From Candidatus Yaniella excrementavium (GTDB taxonomy: Bacteria > Actinomycetota > Actinomycetes > Actinomycetales > Micrococcaceae), in contig DXCT01000085.1 of the NCBI GenBank assembly GCA_019115865.1, forward strand, positions 1-64,000: a stretch of 64,000 bases of DNA. The letters run 5' to 3'. Under the pieces are notes generated by a model that made no database searches, was not told where the DNA came from, and was given only the letters and a program-made list of their open reading frames with translations. Positions within the stretch are counted from its first letter, which is position 1; each line of letters opens with the position of its first letter. This document shows, one piece after another, positions 15,976-22,851 of the stretch. The position numbers and the translations under genes are program-made.

Positions 15976-17250
15976 ATGGTCTCTACGGGTCGAAGCTCAA
16001 GTCACCGCCCTGAGTGGGCGGACAGCTCATGGGACTCGACCATCTTACATATCGACATGGATGCTTTCTTTTTGTCCGTTGAGCTACTCGATCGACCAGA
16101 GCTTCGAGGCTTGCCGGCCGTCGTTGGCGGAAAGTCCGGACGTTCGGTTGTGACTTCGCCGTCATATGAGGCTCGCAAATACGGGATCCGCTCTGCAATG
16201 CCAATGTCCCAGGCATTGGCGCTATACCCGCGCCTAACGATCATTGAACCCAGTCGGGATAAGTATTCTCACGCTTCGAAAAAGATCATGGAAGTTCTAC
16301 ACGACATCACTCCAAATGTAGAGCAACTGTCCATAGACGAAGCGTTTATTGATGTAAGTGGAGCACGTCGCCGGCTAGGCACTCCGGCTCAAATTGCTGC
16401 TCTCATTAAACGTCGTGTGCGTGCTGTCACTGGGCTTCCTTCTACCGTGGGAGTGGCGGTAAACAAATCTGTGGCTAAGATAGCTTCGGATCATTCAAAA
16501 CCCGATGGTTTGGGTGTTGTTCCGATAGAGCTAACGCAGCAGTATCTGGCGCCGTTGCCCGTTAACGTGATCTGGGGTGTGGGGCCGAAGCTGTATCAAA
16601 GACTGGTGAATGCTGACATTCATACAGTTGGTGAGTTGGCACAACAAGACCCTCAGCGAATGCAACGGTGGTTGGGCGCGGTTGGCCCGCAGTTGGTAGC
16701 ACTTGCGCACGGTGAAGATTCAAGAATTGTTGAACCACGCCAGGACGCGAAATCCGTTTCAGTTGAGCACACATTTGAGGCAGACATCACCGATAGTCGT
16801 CTGTTGGAAAAATACCTGCTGGACCTGTCATATGAATGTTCACGTCGTATGCGCCACGATGGCCTGGTCGCATGGGGCTTGAGCGTCAAAGTGAAAGATA
16901 CTGATCTTTCAACTCGAACAAAATCAATGTCTCTGCACAGACCTGCCACTTCGGGTGCTGTGTTCTTCAAGCAAGCTGTTCCGCTATTGCAGGCTCTAAT
17001 GCAGCATCGCTGGCATCCGGTTCGCTTGCTAGGAGTGCGTGCTGATCGTGTGGCTGAGCCAGTGGTGCGGCAAGAGGTCCAGGAATCGCTATTTGAAGCC
17101 GACGAACATTTTGAGAAGCCAGACGCAACTCAAGACTGGATTTCGACTGACCGGATTTTAGATGATGTAGCCAAGAAGTTTCCTAGTGCAGCTATAAAAC
17201 CCGCCACATTACTACAACATGAAAGACAACAGCGCATGTCAGACGGATAG
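15976..17250 (+). CDS. dinB: DNA polymerase IV
   Basis: Y-family translesion polymerase of 424 residues. The palm motif ILHIDMDAFFLSVE supplies the first catalytic aspartates, SYEARKYGIRSAMPMSQAL is the fingers signature, and VEQLSIDEAFIDVSG holds the second Asp-Glu pair. The helix-hairpin-helix region (IWGVGPKLYQRL) and little-finger domain follow. The C-terminus QESLFEADEHFEKP resembles a sliding-clamp binding peptide (QxxLF). No LexA-type operator is evident in the short intergenic space, so SOS control is not indicated. ATG 15976 is 6 nt after a TAGAAT hexamer. Confidence 0.95.
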   Translation: MVSTGRSSSHRPEWADSSWDSTILHIDMDAFFLSVELLDRPELRGLPAVVGGKSGRSVVTSPSYEARKYGIRSAMPMSQALALYPRLTIIEPSRDKYSHASKKIMEVLHDITPNVEQLSIDEAFIDVSGARRRLGTPAQIAALIKRRVRAVTGLPSTVGVAVNKSVAKIASDHSKPDGLGVVPIELTQQYLAPLPVNVIWGVGPKLYQRLVNADIHTVGELAQQDPQRMQRWLGAVGPQLVALAHGEDSRIVEPRQDAKSVSVEHTFEADITDSRLLEKYLLDLSYECSRRMRHDGLVAWGLSVKVKDTDLSTRTKSMSLHRPATSGAVFFKQAVPLLQALMQHRWHPVRLLGVRADRVAEPVVRQEVQESLFEADEHFEKPDATQDWISTDRILDDVAKKFPSAAIKPATLLQHERQQRMSDG

Positions 17251-17266
17251 GTGGTGAGTCACACAC

Positions 17267-17279
17267 GTCACGGTGTGAC
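17267..17279. promoter_or_regulatory. Palindrome upstream of the DUF3040 gene
   Basis: GTCAC-GGT-GTGAC inverted repeat, preceded by a second short palindrome GTGAGTCAC at 17254-17262. Both lie in the 122-bp gap after dinB. A TAGAAT hexamer at 17310-17315 could be the -10 of the downstream gene. No regulator is identified. Confidence 0.3.
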
Positions 17280-17372
17280 AATCTCAGCAAATCGTCAGGC
17301 AAAAACTCTAGAATAGAGTCAAACTCAACCGGAGATTCTCAGGGATTTTCGGCAGATTATGTGGAGGCAACA

Positions 17373-17759
17373 GTGGGTTTATCAGATAGAGAGAAAGAGG
17401 CATTCGCTGAGATTGAATCTCAGCTGATTTCCGACGATCCCAAGTTCGCATCACAGATGCAGATGGGCAAAAAGGATTCTGCTCGTCGATTTTCAACTCG
17501 GAACATTGTGTTAGGCGTGTTACTTGCCACAGCCGGCATAGCTGTTTTGCTCACGGGTGTAACCATCGATGCAATTTGGCTAGGTATCGTTGGCTTCATT
17601 GTTATGGGTGGTGGTATCTATCTAGCATCCAAACGTACGACGAAGCCGCCCAGCAAGTCCGGCGGACGTAGTGGTTCCGGAAATAATTCATCAAGTTCAA
17701 ATCAAAGCTTCATAGAAGGGCTGGAATCCCGCTGGGATGAACGTCGCCGTCAGCAATGA
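17373..17759 (+). CDS. DUF3040 two-TM membrane protein
   Basis: A 128-residue member of the actinobacterial DUF3040 family, usually found just upstream of the dcw cluster (Rv2169c in M. tuberculosis occupies a similar place). The signature is the N-terminal LSDREKEAFAEIESQL, followed by two membrane helices (IVLGVLLATAGIAVLLTGV and AIWLGIVGFIVMGGGIYLA) and a Ser/Gly-rich basic tail. GTG 17373 is preceded by GGAGG 5 nt upstream; GTG 17361 is in frame but overlaps that ribosome binding site. Function unknown; location and conservation suggest an envelope or growth role. Confidence 0.85.
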   Translation: MGLSDREKEAFAEIESQLISDDPKFASQMQMGKKDSARRFSTRNIVLGVLLATAGIAVLLTGVTIDAIWLGIVGFIVMGGGIYLASKRTTKPPSKSGGRSGSGNNSSSSNQSFIEGLESRWDERRRQQ

Positions 17760-17792
17760 TGTTCGTCGTTACCACTGGCGCCTGCTCTTCCA

Positions 17793-17826
17793 CAGAAAAC
17801 CCGCAGTACATACTGCGGGTTTTCTG
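17793..17826. terminator. Bidirectional terminator
   Basis: Near-perfect palindrome of two 16-nt arms (17793-17808, 17811-17826) with GAAAACCCGCAGTA/TACTGCGGGTTTTC. A-run and T-run on opposite sides serve both the DUF3040 gene and the convergent lipoprotein gene. Confidence 0.85.
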
Positions 17827-17852
17827 CTGTCTAGATGAAGCTCATCTACGAT

Positions 17853-19955
17853 CTATTTGTCGTCGCTCGCGGAGTCGTCTTGCGAATCTGAGCTGGTGTC
17901 ATTGGACTCATCGTCTAAACGGGTGTCTGGTTGCTGGTGGTACTTCTCGAATTCTTGATGTTCTATGGGTGAGGGGAGCCGAACATCCGGAAACGGTCGG
18001 TCTTGACCGTAGAGGCGCGTACGATCAGGGTCAACGAGTCGAGCAGTGGAGGCAGAATCAGTATTGTCTCCTAGCGCTTTGGTGGCTAGCGGCGACTGGA
18101 AGATCTGAGTTTCGGTTAAGCTGTCCTTAGGCCCCTGCACGTTATATGGCGCGTCTTGGGTGCGTTTAGAAGGCTGTTTTGTGCTCTGGTTTGCACTGCG
18201 CCTACGCCAGATGAGTAGTGCGGCGAGTGCAAGCACGAGGAACGTGATCAGCGCCAGTGTGGTCCAGACGGTCGTCATAGTTGGGCCGCTTGCAGTCACC
18301 GTAAACGTACCGCTGGAGTCCTCAACTGCGACGGTTCGGCTCGTAGAATCTGCCGACGTAGCTCCACCGGAATGCATGGTTGGGAGTACTACTTGGAACG
18401 TTGCAGACTCTTCCACGCCACCGGTTGCAAGTTCCCAAATTGCAGACAGGTCGGCGTCGAGGTTATATTCGGTCCATAAGCCTGTAAGCGCATCGTGGCG
18501 CAGGGTCATAGTATCGCTGACGTCTTTTTCCTCGAGGTAAATATTTAACTGTTCGGTGAGGGCCTGAGCGTCTTGTCCCTGAAATGTTGTGGTGTAGACG
18601 GTACTTCCATTTTGGCTGGAGGAGCGGAACGAACCGGACCCTTGCGCTGGTTCGAAGCGTTCGGCCACAGCCTCTTTGTGCTCTTCTGTGGTTTCGTCGG
18701 TAAGAACGAATTCGAACGTCTGCTCCATACTTCCGTCGAAGTTTAGGCGAGTAGTGGAGGACAAGGAGTCCAAGGGCATACCGCGATTGAGCTCGAGCTG
18801 AAAATCTCCGTCGCCACGATGTAGGTCTACTAACTGCCAATCGTCTGGATATTCGGTTTCGCCCTCCAATTGTTGAATATTGGTTGGATTACAGATGGCG
18901 TCACAGGTCCAGTGCGAGCCTGAATACTCAGTTATGGCGTCGGGGGACGAGCCCTCGAGTGTATCCGTGGATCTAAAGGTCGCTTGATCATTTGCCAGCA
19001 ACGTTTGTAAGCCTTCTTCTATAGCCTCTACCGACTCGAACTGGACAGAAATGTCTCGTACTTCGGCACTGTCCGAACCGTGGTTTTCTGTTGCTCCAGA
19101 ATCTTCAACGGCGCCGACAACTCCATCTTGGGTGTTGAGCATTTGTACTCGTTCATTGACGAAAGCATTTTGGGCCGCAGCGTCTTCAGGGGAGACGAGG
19201 TAGGACATAGCGATCTCAAACTCTCCGGATTCCAGGATTGCGAGATCCATGCCTACATCATCGAAGCGTCGATCATCTTTCAAGCTGAAATTTATACGGG
19301 GAAGAGAAGTGGAGGTCTCGACTTCTTCGCCATCATAAATAACGGAGGCCGTTCCTCCGGAAGTTAATACGGTGGAGTTTGCTGCTACAACACCCTCTTC
19401 GATGAGTGCACTTGATGCCCAGCCCATGAGGTCGTCATTATAGAACGACTCTTCAAAAACCACTGAGGTCACCAACTGCTGCTGATCGACTCGCACGTCC
19501 ATCTCACGATCGTCTTCGGGTACTTCCGACACATCGAGTAGGGCTCCAATTTTGTCTTGGTAGTCACTGACATTGTCGAAGTCCATTGTGAAAGTAGCGC
19601 TATAGCCTGCATCTTCTTGCTCAATACCCTCGAACGTCAGTACATCTGGAGTGTGGGCTTCTAGTGCTTGTGCTGCACCATCAGTACCTCCCTCGAGATT
19701 CTGCGCGTCCTCATCAGCCATGGTCATTACGAACTGGCGTTGGCCTGATTGGTCCTCTTGCAGATTGAGTTGCGTATTCACGTCGGCGCCACACGCTGTG
19801 AGTACTAGGGCGCTGAAGAAAGCGAAGAACGTGAAAATGCGCGCTCGGATGCGTAGTCGGTGCGCGGGATGGGACTTCGGAGGATGTATTTGTTCCAATG
19901 TGTAGCTTTCAGTTGATTCAGCGCCGGTTGGTTGTGGCGACGCATGCTGCTGCAT
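17853..19955 (-). CDS. Large LppM-like lipoprotein with a C-terminal TM anchor
   Basis: A 700-residue envelope protein. A basic N-region and hydrophobic helix (FTFFAFFSALVLTAC) end in a lipobox with Cys55 (LTAC-G), so lipidation is likely. The following segment (VNTQLNLQEDQSGQRQFVMTM) resembles the LppM domain (Rv2171), also found near the dcw cluster in Mycobacterium. Repetition of this theme is suggested by later segments such as DGSMEQTFEFVLTDETTEEH. A membrane helix at about 561-583 (WTTLALITFLVLALAALLIW) is followed by RRR and a 117-residue acidic, Ser/Asp-rich cytoplasmic tail. It is thus anchored at both ends. Much longer than LppM; biochemical role unknown. Monocistronic, divergent from mraZ. 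Confidence 0.75.
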   Translation of the reverse strand: MQQHASPQPTGAESTESYTLEQIHPPKSHPAHRLRIRARIFTFFAFFSALVLTACGADVNTQLNLQEDQSGQRQFVMTMADEDAQNLEGGTDGAAQALEAHTPDVLTFEGIEQEDAGYSATFTMDFDNVSDYQDKIGALLDVSEVPEDDREMDVRVDQQQLVTSVVFEESFYNDDLMGWASSALIEEGVVAANSTVLTSGGTASVIYDGEEVETSTSLPRINFSLKDDRRFDDVGMDLAILESGEFEIAMSYLVSPEDAAAQNAFVNERVQMLNTQDGVVGAVEDSGATENHGSDSAEVRDISVQFESVEAIEEGLQTLLANDQATFRSTDTLEGSSPDAITEYSGSHWTCDAICNPTNIQQLEGETEYPDDWQLVDLHRGDGDFQLELNRGMPLDSLSSTTRLNFDGSMEQTFEFVLTDETTEEHKEAVAERFEPAQGSGSFRSSSQNGSTVYTTTFQGQDAQALTEQLNIYLEEKDVSDTMTLRHDALTGLWTEYNLDADLSAIWELATGGVEESATFQVVLPTMHSGGATSADSTSRTVAVEDSSGTFTVTASGPTMTTVWTTLALITFLVLALAALLIWRRRSANQSTKQPSKRTQDAPYNVQGPKDSLTETQIFQSPLATKALGDNTDSASTARLVDPDRTRLYGQDRPFPDVRLPSPIEHQEFEKYHQQPDTRLDDESNDTSSDSQDDSASDDK

Positions 19956-20070
19956 CTATCTTAACGAGCTAGGCTACGCGCTGTGTTCGCAACAGCCATC
20001 CGGCGTTGGTGCGTTGCTCACTGTGACGAGCTGAACGAGTGGTGCGATTCCCACCTTCCTCCCTGTGGTG

Positions 20071-20086
20071 CCCCACTTTGCTCCAC
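20071..20086 (-). promoter_or_regulatory. Inverted MraZ-type box pair (distal)
   Basis: Read on the minus strand, GTGGAG-CAAA-GTGGGG: two boxes at 10-bp spacing with the AAAGTGG core, like the boxes in the mraZ promoter but in the opposite orientation and about 270 bp upstream. It could serve the divergent lipoprotein promoter or DNA looping. Confidence 0.45.
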
Positions 20087-20213
20087 CACGTTGAGAGAAC
20101 CGCTTAGGCGACCGCAAAATTCGGTCGAAATGGAGGAATAGTCGACGTGTTATTCACTTTTGTCACATTATGCACTCCATGACGACACGCTCCCCGATGT
20201 ACTCCCCTGAGCG

Positions 20214-20229
20214 CTCCACTTTGTTCCAT
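20214..20229 (-). promoter_or_regulatory. Inverted MraZ-type box pair (proximal)
   Basis: On the minus strand ATGGAA-CAAA-GTGGAG, again 10-bp spaced. Together with 20071-20084 and 20347-20360 it gives three copies of the 14-mer GGRRYAAAGTGGRG in this intergenic region. Confidence 0.45.
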
Positions 20230-20328
20230 TCACTGCGAAATCCTTGAAATAGCACGAATCTCAAGATCTCTGAAGTGCTTGGCGGGTGGATAAAATGGAT
20301 AATTTCGCGCAAAATGGTACTTGAAATG

Positions 20329-20356
20329 TTGATTGTGGGGAGAAGTGGGGTAAAGT
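20329..20356 (+). promoter_or_regulatory. Predicted mraZ/dcw promoter
   Basis: TTGATT (20329-20334), a 16-bp spacer and TAAAGT (20351-20356). The spacer consists almost entirely of two GTGGGG boxes, so bound MraZ would block polymerase directly. Confidence 0.55.
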
Positions 20357-20360
20357 GGAG
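20335..20360 (+). promoter_or_regulatory. MraZ operator: three 10-bp-spaced boxes
   Basis: GTGGGG at 20335, GTGGGG at 20345 and GTGGAG at 20355 in direct orientation with exact 10-bp periodicity. MraZ is known in E. coli to bind spaced TGGGN repeats, and in Mollicutes AAAGTG repeats, upstream of its own gene; these boxes fit both descriptions. Confidence 0.75.
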
Positions 20361-20427
20361 GGGTAAGAGGATGGTGGTCGCAAAGCATGATCAAAGCGGG
20401 ATCGGACAACGTTGGGGGTAGTGCCAA

Positions 20428-20859
20428 ATGTTTTTGGGTACATACACTCCGCGTTTGGATGAGAAATCTCGCCTGATCTTGCCGGCAAAGTTTAGAGATG
20501 AGCTGTCAGATGGCGTTGTGCTCACTAGGGGGCAAGAACGCTGTGTGTATGTGTTCTCGATGGAGGAGTTCCAGAGAGTGCATGAACAGATGCGCGAGGC
20601 TCCGCTCTCTTCACGTCAAGCTAGAGACTATATTCGTGTCTTCTTATCTGGTGCATCAGATGAGAAGCCGGATAAGCAAGGCAGGATCACCATTCCAGCT
20701 CCACTGCGAGAGTATGCGGGGCTGGATCGTGACGTAGCTGTCATCGGTGCGGGAACCCGGGCAGAGATCTGGGATCAAACTGCTTGGGGCGCTTACCTCA
20801 GTGAACAGGAGTCGGCATTCTCTGAAACTGACGAGGAAGTCATTCCAGGGCTGTTCTAG
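20428..20859 (+). CDS. mraZ: Transcriptional regulator MraZ
   Basis: First gene of the dcw cluster; 143 residues with two AbrB-like swapped-hairpin domains that assemble into a ring binding repeated boxes upstream of mraZ. The start [26 protein letters not shown] is canonical and the second repeat is visible as [24 protein letters not shown] lies 8 nt before the ATG. In E. coli MraZ represses the dcw operon and is antagonised by the product of the next gene, rsmH. The boxes at 20335-20360 make autorepression the simplest prediction. Confidence 0.95.
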   Translation: MFLGTYTPRLDEKSRLILPAKFRDELSDGVVLTRGQERCVYVFSMEEFQRVHEQMREAPLSSRQARDYIRVFLSGASDEKPDKQGRITIPAPLREYAGLDRDVAVIGAGTRAEIWDQTAWGAYLSEQESAFSETDEEVIPGLF

Positions 20860-21025
20860 GAAACGAGCCGCAACGTAAATACAACTTCATAATTGTGAGG
20901 ACTCTTATTTCAGACCTCTATCCGGACAGCTGGCCTGCCTTCCCCTGGGCCAGGTGCACGGATGGGGATCTGAACTAAGAGCCATCATTTTTCCCAGCAC
21001 TGTCGGAGTAACGCAAAGGAGCATA

Positions 21026-22051
21026 ATGGCAGCTAATGACCCAGCTGGTCAGCACGATGCCCAAGAAGCTCCAAGCGTTGCCCGACGGCATGTTCCTGTG
21101 ATGGCCCAACGCGTCATCGATCTTCTGGTGCCAGGAGTTGAGTTTGCTCGCCAGCAGGATCGTCGACCAGTACTCGTCGACGCAACCCTGGGCATGGGTG
21201 GCCATACCCAGTTGATGTTAGATCGATTCCCCGATGCGTTTGTAGTCGGTATTGACCGCGACACACAAGCTCTGGAGCTTGCAAAACAGCGACTTGAAGC
21301 TTACGGCCCTCGATTTATCGCCTTCCATGGAACATACGATGAAACTCTTGCAGCATTAGCGACAGCCAACACCGACGCCGCCGATGGATATCTCTATGAC
21401 CTGGGAGTCTCCTCATACCAGTTAGATGAACGAAAACGTGGATTTGCCTACTCCTATGATGCTCCGCTTGACATGCGAATGGACCCCACGGCTCGTTTCA
21501 GCGCTGCAGACGTTGTAAATGATTATGACCAGCGCACGTTAGAGCAACTCATTCGTCGTTTCGGCGAAGAAAAATTTGCCCGGCGTATTGCAACAGCTAT
21601 CGTCGCTAGACGAAGTGAGCGACGTTTTTCCCGCACCGGAGATCTCGTTGAGACAATCCGCAAGGCAGTGCCAGCGGCGGCAGGCCGTTCCGGTGGTCAC
21701 CCGGCCAAGAGAACGTTTCAGGCACTGCGTATAGAGGTTAATGAGGAGCTCAATATTCTGCGGGACGCCTTGCCACTAGCCCTCAAAAGCTTACATATCG
21801 GTGGACGTATGGTCGTCATGAGTTATCACTCCTTAGAGGACCGCATCACAAAGAAGGCTTTCCAAGAGCAGGCGACGAGTCTCACACCGCCAGACTTTCC
21901 GGTTGAACTTGAGGAGCATGCCCCCGTGGTCAAGATCTTGACTCGGGGCACGGAAAAACCTACTGAACAAGAAATTGCTGATAATCCCCGCGCTGCTTCG
22001 GCCAAAGTGCGCGCAATTGAAAAGATTCGACCAAACAGGAGCAACGGATGA
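21026..22051 (+). CDS. rsmH: 16S rRNA (cytosine-1402-N4)-methyltransferase
   Basis: RsmH (MraW), a 341-residue SAM-dependent methyltransferase of the decoding centre. Visible motifs are HVPVMAQRVIDLL, VDATLGMGGHTQLML (SAM loop), YLYDLGVSSYQLDERKRGFAYSYDAPLDMRMD and a C-terminal VMSYHSLEDRITKKAF. ATG 21026 is chosen because AAAGGAG lies 4 nt upstream; an in-frame ATG at 20954 would add 24 unconserved residues. The 166-bp gap after mraZ has no gene; it contains an imperfect CTGGCC/GGCCAG hairpin at about 20930-20952. Its stop overlaps the ftsL start (ATGA). Confidence 0.96.
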   Translation: MAANDPAGQHDAQEAPSVARRHVPVMAQRVIDLLVPGVEFARQQDRRPVLVDATLGMGGHTQLMLDRFPDAFVVGIDRDTQALELAKQRLEAYGPRFIAFHGTYDETLAALATANTDAADGYLYDLGVSSYQLDERKRGFAYSYDAPLDMRMDPTARFSAADVVNDYDQRTLEQLIRRFGEEKFARRIATAIVARRSERRFSRTGDLVETIRKAVPAAAGRSGGHPAKRTFQALRIEVNEELNILRDALPLALKSLHIGGRMVVMSYHSLEDRITKKAFQEQATSLTPPDFPVELEEHAPVVKILTRGTEKPTEQEIADNPRAASAKVRAIEKIRPNRSNG

Positions 22052-22818
22052 CAACTTCCCCCTCGAACATCCGCGTATTGCACCCCGAATACTCAACGGA
22101 TGCCACCGCGAGAGTTCTTGACGAAAAGCAATTCGCCGATCAAGGCAGTCAACCTGGGTATATCCCAAGTGGCGGAGATGCTGACGCCAGAACCCGTCGG
22201 GATCAGTTCAAGGTTATTTCCGGTCAACTCAAACGCACGCCAATTGGGTACACGATATTCGTGATGACGATCCCTATTGTCGCACTGTTAGTGGTACTGG
22301 TCGTTAATATCGTCTTGTCGAATCGGCAGTACGATCTAGTCGAGCTCAACAGCCAACTCACAAACATCACCCAGTCTAACGAAGCGTTAGCGCAGGATCT
22401 GGCCCAAAGTTCCGCACCTCAATCCGTTGCTCAACAAGCTGCAGATCTTGGAATGGTGCTACCTGGAACATCGGCTTCAATCGATCTTGCTTCGGGGGAG
22501 ATCACCGGTACTGCAACAGCTGCCGAATCAGATAACACTCCAACGAGTTTCGTATCAGAACCAACGGTCCGAGCAGGTACAGGGGTGCCAGCGGAAGTCG
22601 AGGCTCCCGCTGACTCTGGAGCAGAGCCTGTGACAATGACCAACGAGGGGGTTCCCGGACCGAAATCTGACACCGTTAAGATAGTTGAACCCCAAATATC
22701 GATGCCAAATTCCGGTGTGACGAATTCGGCAACCGACAGTGGCGTGGCAGATGCCAATGGTGACTCATCAATAGGTAGTCTTCAAGGACCCCAGGTTAGT
22801 CTTCCTACCGACAACTAA
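22048..22818 (+). CDS. ftsL: FtsL-like division protein
   Basis: A 256-residue bitopic protein in the ftsL position between rsmH and ftsI. It has a polar cytoplasmic N-terminus of about 67 residues, one membrane helix (about 68-91, GYTIFVMTIPIVALLVVLVVNIVLS), then a short leucine-heptad coiled coil (LVELNSQLTNITQSNEALAQDL) and QAADLGMVLPG, the usual end of FtsL-type domains. The long Ser/Thr/Glu/Pro-rich tail (residues 160-256) is characteristic of actinobacterial versions and likely disordered in the wall space. It should bridge FtsQ and FtsW/FtsI in the divisome. Identity rests on position and topology as sequence similarity is low. Overlaps rsmH by 4 bp. Confidence 0.8.
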   Translation: MTTSPSNIRVLHPEYSTDATARVLDEKQFADQGSQPGYIPSGGDADARTRRDQFKVISGQLKRTPIGYTIFVMTIPIVALLVVLVVNIVLSNRQYDLVELNSQLTNITQSNEALAQDLAQSSAPQSVAQQAADLGMVLPGTSASIDLASGEITGTATAAESDNTPTSFVSEPTVRAGTGVPAEVEAPADSGAEPVTMTNEGVPGPKSDTVKIVEPQISMPNSGVTNSATDSGVADANGDSSIGSLQGPQVSLPTDN

Positions 22819-22851
22819 TGTCGGCCAACTGGTTGAATCTGTTGAAGGCAG

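Larger units (their letters stand above)
19956..20427. other. 472-bp control region upstream of mraZ
   Basis: No gene is supported here. It holds the mraZ promoter with three MraZ-type boxes (20335-20360), two reverse-oriented box pairs (20071-20086, 20214-20229), three further CTCCCC/CTCCAC units at 12-bp spacing (20190-20219), and presumably the divergent lipoprotein promoter (TAGCCT hexamer on the minus strand about 15 nt before its ATG). The mRNA leader of mraZ would be about 60-65 nt. Confidence 0.6.

Noticed and set aside
19956..20427. RNA gene (for example RNase P RNA or tRNA) in the largest gap
   Set aside because: No cloverleaf or conserved RNase P segments; the repeats are explained better as protein-binding boxes.
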